In this document: positions 33,874 to 42,526 of the stretch, piece after piece
Layout: every line of letters starts with the position of its first letter
How positions within the stretch are numbered: the first letter of the stretch is position 1
Assembly: GCA_017527075.1 (NCBI GenBank)
Contig: JAFXQM010000018.1
Coordinates: 79,537-143,536 of the forward strand
Source: Selenomonadaceae bacterium
GTDB lineage: Bacteria; Bacillota; Negativicutes; Selenomonadales; Selenomonadaceae
Direction: 5' to 3'
DNA length: 64,000 bases
The notes under the pieces: model-generated
The model's input: the letters and a program-made list of their open reading frames with translations, nothing else
Told to the model about the DNA's origin: nothing
The model's database searches: none
Position numbers and translations under genes: made by a program

Positions 33874-35091
33874 TCATTCGTAACGCAAAGCTTCAATCGG
33901 GTCGAGGCGCGCTGCCTTCCGCGCGGGCAGCAGTCCGAAAAAAATTCCGACGAAGAGCGCAAAGCCGAAACTCGCGGCGATACTCAACGAGCTGATGACG
34001 GTCGTGAAGCCGCCGAATTTTGAAATTAATTGCGCGGCGACGACACCGACGCCGATTCCGATAATCCCGCCGATTACGCTTATCATCGTCGATTCGATTA
34101 AAAATTGGAGCATGATGTTGCTGTAAGTCGCGCCGATTGCTTTGCGGATTCCAATCTCGCGCGTGCGCTCTGTGACGGAGGCAAGCGTGATGTTCATGAT
34201 TCCGACACCGCCGACGATTAACGAAATGCCCGCGATTGCGCCGAGCAGCAGAGTTATCATCGTCGCGGAAGAATTCATCATCTCCATGAGGCTGGTCAGG
34301 TTTCGGACGTTGAAGTCGTCCTCGGCACCCGCGCGGATTCTGTGGCGTTGGCGGAGAAGTTTTTCAATGTTGCTTTGAACCTCGTCCATCTTGTCCGCGT
34401 CGGAGACTTGCACGTTGATTGAGCGGACGTAAGTGACGCCGACCAATCTTTCCTGCGCGGTGGTCAGCGGAATTAAAACTGTGTCGTCTTGGTCTTGCCC
34501 GCCGCTCGATTGCCCTTTGCTCTCCAGCACGCCGATAATCGTGTAAGGCGCGTTGCCGATACGAATTTTTTTTCCGACGGGATTGACGCTCTCGAAAAGA
34601 TTCGCGGCGACGGTCGGACCGATTACCGCGACGCGATTGCGAACGTCGACATCGTGCGCGCTGAAAAATAAGCCGCTCTTGAGCTCCAGCGATTGAATCG
34701 CGACGTATTCGGGGACGACGCCGGTTACGGTCGTGTTCCAGTTCTCGTGCCCGTAAACAACTTGATAACTGCCCTGCACCGTCGGCGAAACGTACTCCAC
34801 GTTTTTAATTTTTTTCTTGATGGCTTCGGCGTCGTCGTAAGTCAAAGTGATGACGGAACCCGCCGCGCCTCTCATGCCGCCGCGATTCGCGCTGCCCGGC
34901 ATGATAATCAGCATGTTTGAACCGAGCCTCGAAATGTTGTCGAGGATATTTTTTTTGACGCCCATGCCCACGCTCACCAGCGCGATGACACTCGTCACGC
35001 CGATAATCACGCCGAGCATTGTAAGGAACGTTCGCAACTTGTTCGCGCCCAGACTCCTCCACGCCATCTTCAAAAGTTCGGTGAAAAGCAT
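33874..35091 (-). CDS. MacB-type ABC transporter permease
   Basis: The product (about 405 residues) has one N-terminal transmembrane helix (LRTFLTMLGVIIGVTSVIALVSVG), a periplasmic MacB_PCD domain of about 220 residues, and three C-terminal helices with the FtsX signature GGVGIMNITLASVTERTREIGIRKAIGA. Such permeases work with an ATPase of the 36211 type to move lipoproteins, peptides or antibiotics across the envelope. ATG 35091 follows GGAGG by 5 bases. The partner ATPase is upstream in the same direction, but a glycosyltransferase gene sits between them. No membrane-fusion protein is nearby. Confidence 0.9.
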   Translation of the reverse strand: MLFTELLKMAWRSLGANKLRTFLTMLGVIIGVTSVIALVSVGMGVKKNILDNISRLGSNMLIIMPGSANRGGMRGAAGSVITLTYDDAEAIKKKIKNVEYVSPTVQGSYQVVYGHENWNTTVTGVVPEYVAIQSLELKSGLFFSAHDVDVRNRVAVIGPTVAANLFESVNPVGKKIRIGNAPYTIIGVLESKGQSSGGQDQDDTVLIPLTTAQERLVGVTYVRSINVQVSDADKMDEVQSNIEKLLRQRHRIRAGAEDDFNVRNLTSLMEMMNSSATMITLLLGAIAGISLIVGGVGIMNITLASVTERTREIGIRKAIGATYSNIMLQFLIESTMISVIGGIIGIGVGVVAAQLISKFGGFTTVISSLSIAASFGFALFVGIFFGLLPARKAARLDPIEALRYE

Positions 35092-35138
35092 TTGAACCTC
35101 CAAAAAATTTTTTTCAAGCGGCGTTGACTGTCAACCAC

Positions 35139-36200
35139 TCACGGATGACTGGGGGGGGGGATTAAGAACGCCCGCTCGAAGCTCGGAATGTACGGATAAA
35201 AATTTATCAAATGGAAAAGGAAAATCGGATAAGCGGCGTGCACTCCGAAATATCTTTTGAAAACTTTTTCGACGACCGCGCGAACATTTTCGGGGACGCG
35301 CCCGTCACGATAATAAGCTTTGCCTTTAACGTAAGCAAGTGTCATGACGTTGAAGACCCGCGCCGCCACCAGATACTTGAATTCGGGGTGCGCGCGGAAA
35401 ATTTCGTAACGTTCGTCAAGCCGCTCGAAGTCCGCGCCGTCTTCAATCAATTTGCTCAGCGATTCTTCCAGACGTTCCAAGGAATACATTTGCGCGCGGT
35501 TTTGGTTGGTGCTCCTGCTTTTGGAGTCGGGGGCGTCGCGGTAAATGTAATAAATTTCGGGCGTCTTGACATAAACCTTTGCCAAGAAAAGCCAGTGCAA
35601 ATAATTGCCGCGCGTGTCCACCAAAATTTTGTTGTCCATGACGAATTCGCGGCGGAAAAAAGTGTACGGAATATCGCCGAAGTAATTTGAGGAGTAAAAG
35701 AATTCTTTGAAGCGGGAAAGTTGGTCGTCGGGCATGACGGTGACCTCGTCGACTTTTTGAGTTTCGGGGGACATTACTTGGAGAGGAGTGCCATGCTTGA
35801 TGACGCCGCCGGGCGGTGATTTTAAAAATCGGATGGTGTGGACGATATCGGCGGAAAATTTTTCGGCGGTCTCGTAAAGATATTGCAGGGCGTGCGGCAG
35901 ATACATATCGTCGCTGTGCAGGACGGCAAAATATTTTCCTGCGGCGTCGAGGAAAAGTCGGATGACCGTCGGGTTCTCGCCCAAATTTTTTCCGTTGCGT
36001 TTGAGGCGAATTTTCCCCGCAGAAATTTCGGCGGCATAATTTTCTTCGACGAATTCCGCCGAGCCGTCGGTCGAGCCGTCGTCGCGGACAACGATTTCAA
36101 AATCTTGAAAGGTTTGAATGAGCACGCTGTCAATGCACTGTTCAATGTAATGCTTGCGGTTGTACATTGGAATGAGGATTGAAATTTTCGGCGCGTCCAT
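35139..36200 (-). CDS. Family 2 glycosyltransferase with a C10 tract at its end
   Basis: The product (353 residues) is a GT-A glycosyltransferase with ISILIPMYNRKHYIEQCIDSVL at the start, RDDGSTDGS, and the DxD-like HSDDMYLP near residue 95. It would transfer a sugar from a nucleotide donor to a surface glycan. The ATG follows AAGGAG by 6 bases. The coding strand has ten consecutive C residues (complement of 35151-35160) just before the stop, giving a Pro3 end. Slippage there would change only the last few residues. The gene lies between the ATPase and permease of an ABC exporter, in the same direction, so it may be a late insertion or have an export-linked role. Confidence 0.85.
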   Translation of the reverse strand: MDAPKISILIPMYNRKHYIEQCIDSVLIQTFQDFEIVVRDDGSTDGSAEFVEENYAAEISAGKIRLKRNGKNLGENPTVIRLFLDAAGKYFAVLHSDDMYLPHALQYLYETAEKFSADIVHTIRFLKSPPGGVIKHGTPLQVMSPETQKVDEVTVMPDDQLSRFKEFFYSSNYFGDIPYTFFRREFVMDNKILVDTRGNYLHWLFLAKVYVKTPEIYYIYRDAPDSKSRSTNQNRAQMYSLERLEESLSKLIEDGADFERLDERYEIFRAHPEFKYLVAARVFNVMTLAYVKGKAYYRDGRVPENVRAVVEKVFKRYFGVHAAYPIFLFHLINFYPYIPSFERAFLIPPPSHP

Positions 36201-36210
36201 AATTTTCTCC

Positions 36211-36921
36211 TTAAACAATGTCGATGACTTCGCTTGAGCCCTTGGAAATGTCCATGGTGATTTGCCCGTCCTTGACGAGGATTTGGCGGTCGGCGGCCTG
36301 CGCGATATCGGGCTCGTGCGTGACCAAAATTATCGTTGAGCCGGTCTTGTGCAGGTCGCGGAAAATTTCCATAATCTCGCCCGTGGATTTTGTGTCGAGG
36401 TTGCCCGTGGGTTCGTCCGCCATGAGGATTGCCGGCTTCATTGCGATTGCCCGCGCGATTGCCACTCTCTGTCGCTGGCCGCCCGAAAGTTCGCCGGGCA
36501 AATGTTGTGCGCGGTCTTCGAGGGAAACTTTTTTCAGCGCGTCCATCGCCCAAGCCAGCCGTTCCTTCGAGCCGACGCCCGCATAAACCGCAGGCAACGC
36601 GACGTTTTCCAAACTCGTCAGTTTCGGCAGCAGATTAAAATTTTGGAAAACGAAACCGATTGTCTTGTTCCTGATTCGTGCCAGGTCGTCGTCGGAGAGT
36701 CCGCTGACTTCCTGCCCGAGCAATTTGTATGAGCCGACGGTCGGGCGGTCGAGGCAGCCGAGGATATTCATCAGCGTTGACTTGCCCGAGCCCGAAGGAC
36801 CCATCAGCGCGACGAATTCTCCTTCGTCGATTACCAAGTCCACGCCGTTGAGTGCCGCCACCGTCTCCGAGCCCATCTTGTAAAGTTTTTTCACGCCCGT
36901 TATCGTCACGACGTTTGACAT
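36211..36921 (-). CDS. ABC transporter ATP-binding protein (MacB/LolD type)
   Basis: The 236-residue ATPase has Walker A GPSGSGKST (41-49), Q-loop FQNFNLLP, signature LSGGQRQR, Walker [13 protein letters not shown] and the switch VTHEP. It fits the MacB/LolD/SalX group that pairs with FtsX-type permeases; the permease is at 33874-35091. Upstream, GTTAGGAGTTTGGAATT (heptamer repeats, 36929-36954) includes the GGA that acts as its ribosome site. It stops 10 bases before the glycosyltransferase start. Confidence 0.93.
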   Translation of the reverse strand: MSNVVTITGVKKLYKMGSETVAALNGVDLVIDEGEFVALMGPSGSGKSTLMNILGCLDRPTVGSYKLLGQEVSGLSDDDLARIRNKTIGFVFQNFNLLPKLTSLENVALPAVYAGVGSKERLAWAMDALKKVSLEDRAQHLPGELSGGQRQRVAIARAIAMKPAILMADEPTGNLDTKSTGEIMEIFRDLHKTGSTIILVTHEPDIAQAADRQILVKDGQITMDISKGSSEVIDIV

Positions 36922-36928
36922 AATTCCA

Positions 36929-36954
36929 AACTCCTAACTCCAAACTCCTAACTG
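36929..36954 (-). repeat. Heptamer repeat in a gene leader
   Basis: On minus, AGTTAGG and AGTTTGG alternate for four 7-base units between nadK and the ABC ATPase gene. The units carry repeated GGAG, the last of which acts as a ribosome site. Confidence 0.6.
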
Positions 36955-36957
36955 AAT

Positions 36958-37848
36958 TCAGCTCCACATTTTGCCCTTGAGGACGTCGTAATAATTTTTG
37001 TCGTCGAACTTGACGATGTGCGCGGATTCTTTTGCCTTGCGGACAACAACTTCGTCGCCGGGCTGAATCTTGTGGCTTACTTGACCGTCGAGCGTGACCA
37101 TTACGTCTTGGGTCGCGGAAATTTTAATCAGCACTTCGTCGTCCTCGTTGACGATAAGCGGCCGCATTTGGAAAGTGTGCGCGCAAATCGGCGTAAGGAG
37201 CAAGGCGCGAATGGTCGGATTTAAAATGGGACCGCCCGCGCTCAGCGAGTAAGCAGTCGAACCCGTGGGGCTGGACACGATGATTCCGTCCGCCTGATAA
37301 TCCATGAGATGCGTTTGGTTTATGTGCAGTCCGAGGCGCAACATGCGCGCGACGCCGCCTTTGGTTATGACCACGTCGTTGATTGCGTTGCCGAGAAATT
37401 TTTCGCCCAGTTCGTTGCGAATGTATCCGCTCAAGAGCAAACGGTTTTCGACGCGATATTGTCCCGCCAAAATTTTTGCAAGACGGCTTTCAAGTTCGCG
37501 CGGCTCGATGTCCGCCAAAAATCCCAGCGTGCCCAAATTGATTCCGCAGACGGGAACATTTTGCCCGCTGAATCTCCTGCACACGCCCAGCAAAGTTCCG
37601 TCGCCGCCGATTGACAGAGCCATATCGACGTGAACGCGCTCGACGCAGGGCAAGCCGTATTCGTCCTTGCGAAATTGTCGCGCCTCGGTCGCGGGCATGA
37701 CTAGCCGCACGTTTTTGTTTTGATAGAAATTAAAAATGCGGTCGACGATTTCGCCCGCGCGCCGCTTGCTTATGTTCGGGCAAACCGCCAACTGCATCAT
37801 GCCGGCGTCCACACCGAACACCGTCCCGAAAATATTTTGTCTGGCCAT
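36958..37848 (-). CDS. nadK: NAD kinase
   Basis: NadK phosphorylates NAD to NADP. The product (296 residues) has the catalytic GGDGT at 81-85, NLGTLGFLADI near 105, SPTGSTAYSLSAGGPI near 190 and a C-terminal VTLDGQ. I start at ATG 37848 after GAGGGG. In many Firmicutes the order is dxs-tlyA-nadK-argR-recN. Here nadK follows tlyA but repeat copy F lies between them, and an ABC gene replaces argR. Confidence 0.95.
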   Translation of the reverse strand: MARQNIFGTVFGVDAGMMQLAVCPNISKRRAGEIVDRIFNFYQNKNVRLVMPATEARQFRKDEYGLPCVERVHVDMALSIGGDGTLLGVCRRFSGQNVPVCGINLGTLGFLADIEPRELESRLAKILAGQYRVENRLLLSGYIRNELGEKFLGNAINDVVITKGGVARMLRLGLHINQTHLMDYQADGIIVSSPTGSTAYSLSAGGPILNPTIRALLLTPICAHTFQMRPLIVNEDDEVLIKISATQDVMVTLDGQVSHKIQPGDEVVVRKAKESAHIVKFDDKNYYDVLKGKMWS

Positions 37849-37900
37849 CGTCAGTCCCCTCTTCAACCAAGAGTGGTCTCGCAGAACATTGTCGTCACTG

Positions 37901-38123
37901 CCGCAGCTCGTTCCTTCGATTGGACATGAAAATCTTTTTTGAGTTATGAACTTCCTTTCTTTGCGTGCCCAAAGAAAGGAAGCGAAAGAAAGGGCACCTC
38001 GCAGGGGCGTTGGTCGCTCAAAGTTCGAATTATCGAATTACCCGTGCCTGGTGTGCGCCGGATGACGCCATCACGGCGTCAGACGCGGCGCGGCGCGCGT
38101 CCATGCGCGCCTCTGATTCGTCG
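37901..38123 (-). repeat. Structured intergenic repeat, copy F
   Basis: This copy lies in the minus orientation, in line with transcription. Hairpin 1 is GGCGCGC/GCGCGCC as in B, while hairpin 2 is of the A type. Hairpin 3 is CTTCCTTTCTTTG/CAAAGAAAGGAAG with loop GGCACG matched to GTGCC. The element ends at the base next to the tlyA stop and fills the gap to nadK. Confidence 0.9.
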
Positions 38124-38918
38124 TCAATCCAAAGCCGCGTGCGCCGATTCAACCGCCGATAAAATTTCAACATCAATCGCCGATGAATTTTTCGCCAAAT
38201 GTGCAAGGTATTCGATGTTTCCTTCGGGTCCTTTAACGGGCGAAAAGTCCAAGCCCCTGACCGCGAAGCCGACGCCCGCCGCGAAGTTCAAAACTTTTTC
38301 GATAACTGCCGCGTGAATTTTTTTATCGCGGACGACGCCCTTCTTGCCGACGTGCTCGCGCCCCGCCTCAAACTGCGGCTTAATCAACGCGACGACCTCG
38401 CCCGAATCCGTCAGCACGTCGAACACCACCGGCAAAACTTTTTCCAGCGAGATAAACGCCACGTCGATTGACGCGAAGTCCGGCACCTCGTAAAAAAAAT
38501 CTTTGCGGGTGACGTTGCGAATGTTCGTGCGCTCCATGTTCACGACGCGCAAATCGCTGCGCAGTTTCCACGCCAGCTGCCCGTAACCGACGTCAATCGC
38601 GTAAACTCTTTTCGCGCCGCGCTGAAGCATGCAGTCGGTGAAGCCGCCCGTCGACGCCCCGACATCCGCCGCGATTCGCCCGTTCAGGTTGATTTTGAAC
38701 ACGTCGAGAGCCTTTTGGAGTTTCAAGCCGCCGCGACTGACGAAGGGCATTTCCTCGCCGAGAATTCTAATCTCCGCGTCGTCGGAAATCAACGCGCCCG
38801 CCTTGTCGACCTTTTGCCCGTTGACCAAAATTTTTCCCGCCATAATCATCGCCTGCGCGCGCGTGCGGCTGTCGAAAAATTTTTTCTCCGTCAAAAAAAT
38901 ATCGAGCCGTTGTTTCAT
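38124..38918 (-). CDS. tlyA: TlyA family rRNA (cytidine-2'-O)-methyltransferase
   Basis: The product (264 residues) has an S4 RNA-binding domain at the N-terminus (LDIFLTEKKFFDSRTRAQAMI) and a FtsJ-like methyltransferase domain with the SAM motif ADVGASTGGFTDCML. TlyA methylates 16S and 23S rRNA and is sometimes annotated as a hemolysin. Its ATG overlaps the dxs stop as ATGA, so the two genes are coupled. Confidence 0.93.
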   Translation of the reverse strand: MKQRLDIFLTEKKFFDSRTRAQAMIMAGKILVNGQKVDKAGALISDDAEIRILGEEMPFVSRGGLKLQKALDVFKINLNGRIAADVGASTGGFTDCMLQRGAKRVYAIDVGYGQLAWKLRSDLRVVNMERTNIRNVTRKDFFYEVPDFASIDVAFISLEKVLPVVFDVLTDSGEVVALIKPQFEAGREHVGKKGVVRDKKIHAAVIEKVLNFAAGVGFAVRGLDFSPVKGPEGNIEYLAHLAKNSSAIDVEILSAVESAHAALD

Positions 38919-40816
38919 GTCGTCACCGTCAAGAAGCCGAAAATTATTTCGTTGAGCCGTTCGAGAATTCGTTGGGAAATTTTTTCCGCCGTCAGCCCGC
39001 ACAAGTTCAGCAGCTCCGAATGCGCGCCCTGCTCCACGAATTTATCTTTTATGCCGAGGCGCAACAGCGGTGTGGAAATTTTTTCGTCCGCCAAAAACTC
39101 TGCGACCGCCGAACCGAATCCGCCCGCCAGCGTTCCTTCCTCGCATGTCACCAAAAGTTTTGCTCGCCGCGCGGATTTTTTTATCAGCTCCGTGTCGAGC
39201 GGCTTGACGAAGCGCGCGTTGATTACGTCAACGAAAATTTTTTTCTCGCGCAAGATTTTCGCCGCCGCCACGCAAGAATTTACCATCGCGCCGACCGCGA
39301 AGACCGCCGCCTCCGCCGAAGAATTTTCCACGACGACTTCCGACTTGCCCCAAGGAATTTCTTCGGGCACCTCCGAGACTTCCACGCCGAATCCTGCACC
39401 GCGCGGATATCGAATCGCCGCGGGGAAATTTTTTTGCAACGCCGTGAAAATCATTTGCCGCAATTCGTTTTCGTCCTTGGGCGCGAGGATGTTCATGTTC
39501 GGAATCGTCCGCAGATACGCCAGGTCGAACGCCCCGTGATGAGTTGCGCCGTCCTCTCCGACGAGCCCCGCCCTGTCCAGGCACAAAAGCACCGGCAAAT
39601 TTTGCAGGCAGATGTCGTGGAGGATTTGGTCGTAAGCGCGCTGCATGAACGTGGAGTAAATCGCGACGACGGGTTTGAGCCCGCCCGCCGCCATGCCCGC
39701 CGCCAATGTCACCGCGTGCTCCTCGGCGATGCCCACGTCGAAAAATCTTTGCGGGAATTTTTCCGCGAACTTTTTCAAGCCCGTGCCCGAAGGCATTGCC
39801 GCGGTTATCGCGACGATTTTTTCATCACGCGCCGCGCAGTCGATGACCGCCTGAGCAAAAATTTCCGTGTAACTCGGCGGGGATTTTTTCTTGAGCACCT
39901 GACCGGTCGCCTTGTCGAACTTGCCGACGCCGTGAAATTTTTCGGGCGCGGTTTCGGCGGGCGGATAACCCTTGCCCTTGGTCGTGTTCACGTGAATCAG
40001 CACGGGCGCGTTAATCACTCCGACGCGGCTGAAAACGTCTTTCATGCCGCCGATGTCGTGGCCGTCCAGCGGACCGAGATAAGTGAAGCCCAAAGCCTCG
40101 AACATTGCGCCGGGGAAGACCGCCGCCGACACGCCCGCACGAACGGAATTCGCCGCCAGCAAAATTTTCTCGCTGATGTCGCGGAAGGGAATGTTCTTTA
40201 CGAAGTCCTCGAACTCGCGCTTGGCTTTATGGAACTGCGGCTTGAGACGAATCTTTGACAGGTACTCAGAAAGCGCGCCGACGTTTTTGTCAATCGACAT
40301 TTCGTTATCGTTGAGGACGACGAGTAAATTTTTTTTAAGTTGCCCCGCGTGATTGAGAGCCTCGAACGCCATGCCGCCCGTCAGAGCTCCGTCGCCGATG
40401 ACCGCGATAACTTTGCGCTCCACTTTTTCAATCTCGGCGGCGATTAAAAATCCCAGCGCGGCACTGATTGACGTTGAGGCGTGACCGACGCCGAACGAAT
40501 CAAAAGGCGACTCGGCACGCTTCGGGAAACCCGTGAGTCCTCCCAAAGTCCGCAGCGTGTGGAATGTGTCGCGTCGCCCTGTTAAAATTTTGTGCGTGTA
40601 AGCCTGGTGTCCGACGTCCCAAATCAGTCTGTCGCGGCTGAAATCGAACACCGAGTAAAGTGCCAGCGTCAACTCGACCGTGCCCAAGCTCGGCGCGAGA
40701 TGTCCGCCGTTTTTCGCGACCGTCGTCAAGATTAGCTCGCGAATCTCGCCCGCCATTTGCTCCAGCTCAGCCAAGCTCATCGTGTGAAGTTCTGCGGGCG
40801 AATTTAATCTTTCCAA
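38915..40816 (-). CDS. dxs: 1-deoxy-D-xylulose-5-phosphate synthase
   Basis: Dxs makes deoxyxylulose 5-phosphate from pyruvate and glyceraldehyde 3-phosphate, the first step of the MEP isoprenoid pathway, using thiamine diphosphate. The 633-residue product has GDGALTGGMAFEALNHAG, VVLNDNEMSID, and the C-terminal transketolase domains (GIAEEHAVTLAAGMA). The start is a TTG at 40816. AAAGGAG lies rather far upstream (about 17 bases), so the exact start is uncertain, but the N-terminal sequence ERLNSPAELHTMSL is that of the family. It heads the dxs-tlyA-nadK run. Confidence 0.95.
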   Translation of the reverse strand: MERLNSPAELHTMSLAELEQMAGEIRELILTTVAKNGGHLAPSLGTVELTLALYSVFDFSRDRLIWDVGHQAYTHKILTGRRDTFHTLRTLGGLTGFPKRAESPFDSFGVGHASTSISAALGFLIAAEIEKVERKVIAVIGDGALTGGMAFEALNHAGQLKKNLLVVLNDNEMSIDKNVGALSEYLSKIRLKPQFHKAKREFEDFVKNIPFRDISEKILLAANSVRAGVSAAVFPGAMFEALGFTYLGPLDGHDIGGMKDVFSRVGVINAPVLIHVNTTKGKGYPPAETAPEKFHGVGKFDKATGQVLKKKSPPSYTEIFAQAVIDCAARDEKIVAITAAMPSGTGLKKFAEKFPQRFFDVGIAEEHAVTLAAGMAAGGLKPVVAIYSTFMQRAYDQILHDICLQNLPVLLCLDRAGLVGEDGATHHGAFDLAYLRTIPNMNILAPKDENELRQMIFTALQKNFPAAIRYPRGAGFGVEVSEVPEEIPWGKSEVVVENSSAEAAVFAVGAMVNSCVAAAKILREKKIFVDVINARFVKPLDTELIKKSARRAKLLVTCEEGTLAGGFGSAVAEFLADEKISTPLLRLGIKDKFVEQGAHSELLNLCGLTAEKISQRILERLNEIIFGFLTVTT

Positions 40817-40842
40817 CAGCCCCGTGATAATCGCTCCTTTTC

Positions 40843-40916
40843 AATTAGGAATTAGGAGTTAGGAATTAGTAATTTGTTTTTTTCATTCCTAATTCCTCAT
40901 TCCTCATTCCTAATTA
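40843..40916. repeat. Heptamer-built hairpin after the secreted-protein gene
   Basis: Arms 40843-40869 and 40886-40915 are made of degenerate TTAGGAN units and are near-complementary, with a TTTGTTTTTTTC loop. It lies between the secreted-protein stop and dxs. It has no T-run on its minus-strand exit, so a terminator role is possible but weak. Confidence 0.6.
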
Positions 40917-41420
40917 AAGATATGCCGCGTCTTTTCTCTTGTAAAGTTTGCCGTCGACAATCAGCTTTGCCTCGTTGTATTCAACGTCGACAACCGAAGC
41001 CACAGGAATTTTTTGCCAGTTGGGCTCGGGGCTCGTGTAGTGCATGCCCGCGATTTGCGAGCCGTCCGCGCGATAGCAAACGCGTTCGGAGATGTGATAA
41101 TATCTGTCGTTGCCTTCGGTCTTGAACTGAATCGTCGTGATGTCGTAGGACAGGTTCTCGATACCCGCCGGCACGATTGAGTAGTCGCGATACCAATCGA
41201 TGAGAGCTTGACGACCTTTGTCGCTGTAGCGCATGCAGAACTGCGCGTTGAACGTTTCATCTGCTCTTTCCGCCGTCATTTGGCTGACGGTTACCGAGTC
41301 CGTGTCGAACAAAATTTCGTTGTCGTTGTCGTCGGTGTAAATCTGCACCCAGCTCGCCGCCAACGCCGTCGCCGCGCTCATCATGATAACGAGCAACGTC
41401 GTCAAAAAAATCTTCCTCAT
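40914..41420 (-). CDS. Secreted protein of unknown function
   Basis: The product (168 residues from ATG 41420) has a clear signal peptide (MRKIFLTTLLVIMMSAATALAA) and a mature domain of about 145 residues. Segments such as SWVQIYTDDNDNEILFDTDSV and AQFCMRYSDKGRQALIDWY recall the surface-adhesin E family seen in Veillonella-type bacteria, but the match is weak. AAGGAG lies 9 bases upstream, and the longer frame to 41501 lacks any such site. The gene is single and ends at the heptamer hairpin. Confidence 0.7.
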   Translation of the reverse strand: MRKIFLTTLLVIMMSAATALAASWVQIYTDDNDNEILFDTDSVTVSQMTAERADETFNAQFCMRYSDKGRQALIDWYRDYSIVPAGIENLSYDITTIQFKTEGNDRYYHISERVCYRADGSQIAGMHYTSPEPNWQKIPVASVVDVEYNEAKLIVDGKLYKRKDAAYL

Positions 41421-41603
41421 TACAAAACACTCCTTAAAAAATTTTTTGGGATTGAACGCCGCCTTTATTCGGCGCGCGCATGTGAATTTCCTTTCAAACA
41501 AAAAAAAATTTCCACGCCGGCAACGTGACGTTGCATCCGGCGGGTTTGCTTTTGGGCGTTGAAAATTTCTAACAGCTAACAGCTTACTTCGGCGAGTGTT
41601 TCA

Positions 41604-41747
41604 TCAAAATATTTTTTCCCTCGTCGTAAATGGGAATTTGTTCGCGCCGCCGCTGTTGTAAATAGAATCGTTGCCGTCGCCCGAATCGATTGTAACCTTG
41701 TTGCCGCCCACGAGCGTGTTGCTCTTGATGTTGTAAATGTCCGCCAT
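41604..41747 (-). CDS. Tiny RTX-type protein, probably a relic
   Basis: A 47-residue frame, too short for automatic calling, begins MADIYNIKSNTLVGGNK after AGGAGATG and contains IDSGDGNDSIYNSGG, one calcium-binding-style repeat. The start and the repeat look like the N-terminus of an RTX exoprotein, but it then stops after KFPFTTREKIF. Between 41421 and 41603 lies only a diverged hairpin that resembles the middle of the structured repeat (ACGTGACGTTG-CATCCGGCG). It is probably a truncated remnant; a tiny expressed peptide cannot be excluded. Confidence 0.5.
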   Translation of the reverse strand: MADIYNIKSNTLVGGNKVTIDSGDGNDSIYNSGGANKFPFTTREKIF

Positions 41748-41762
41748 AAAATCATCTCCTTA

Positions 41763-42350
41763 TCAATAACCCCAGCTGAAAATAAAATCCAGCGGAACGT
41801 TCAGCCCGCCGAGAATGGAAACGGGCACCTCGTGCTTGACGTCAGCCAACTCGTCCTCGTCGAGCAATTTCAAATCGTCCTCACTCATCAGAGTATAAAC
41901 TTCGTCCAAAAAATATTTTCCGTCTTGCAAAAGATAAACCATTACGCTCTTGGCGCGCGGGTCAACAATCCAATACTCTTTGACGCCCTGCGCCTCGTAA
42001 ATGTCTTTCTTTATCGTGAGGTCTTTTTTGCGCGTCGAATGGGAAAGAACTTCGACGACCATGTCGGGAGCACCGTAAATTGCTTTGCGTCCGGCGAGAA
42101 TTTTTTCGTTGGACTTCAAGACGACAACCAAATCGGGCTTGAAAAAGCTGCCGTCGGAAAAATGCACGTCGACGTTGTCAGGGTAAATGTAGCCGCTTTT
42201 GTTTGCCATCAAGTGATTGCCGATGAACAAATACAATCGCCCGATAATATCGCTGTGAGTAAGGTTCGCTGCAGGTGACATAATTTTTTCCCCTCCGATA
42301 ATTTCGTAAGACGGATAAAGCAGGCGTTCGTCGAGAATTTCAGCCGCCAT
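41763..42350 (-). CDS. Uma2 family (DUF820) putative endonuclease
   Basis: The 195-residue product has the restriction-fold features of Uma2: SPAANLTHSDIIGRL near residue 25, PDNVDVHF, FFKPDLVVVLK and APDMVVEVLSHSTRKKDL (the D...ExK-type core), followed by EYWIVDPRAKSVMVY. The biological function of these proteins is unknown; they occur singly or in families in many bacteria. It lies 15 bases downstream of the RTX relic start and reads in the same direction. Confidence 0.85.
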   Translation of the reverse strand: MAAEILDERLLYPSYEIIGGEKIMSPAANLTHSDIIGRLYLFIGNHLMANKSGYIYPDNVDVHFSDGSFFKPDLVVVLKSNEKILAGRKAIYGAPDMVVEVLSHSTRKKDLTIKKDIYEAQGVKEYWIVDPRAKSVMVYLLQDGKYFLDEVYTLMSEDDLKLLDEDELADVKHEVPVSILGGLNVPLDFIFSWGY

Positions 42351-42435
42351 GAAAATCGCCTCCCCATAAAATTTTTGTGAATCGTTTTATGCATTATCAG
42401 TGATTTTTTTCTCGTTGTCAACTAAGCGGCGCATA

Positions 42436-42521
42436 AAAAAAGTGATTAGTGATTAGTGATTAGCTTTAAGCTTTAAGGAAAAATCTAACCACTAACCACT
42501 AACCACTAACCACTAAATTAA
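42436..42521 (-). terminator. Heptamer-built terminator of the flavodoxin unit
   Basis: On minus, AGTGGTTAGTGGTTAG pairs with CTAATCACTAATCACT through G.U pairs and is followed by a T6 run (complement of 42435-42440). The arms are tandem 7-base units. It lies just after the flavodoxin stop. Confidence 0.7.
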
Positions 42522-42526
42522 TTTTA

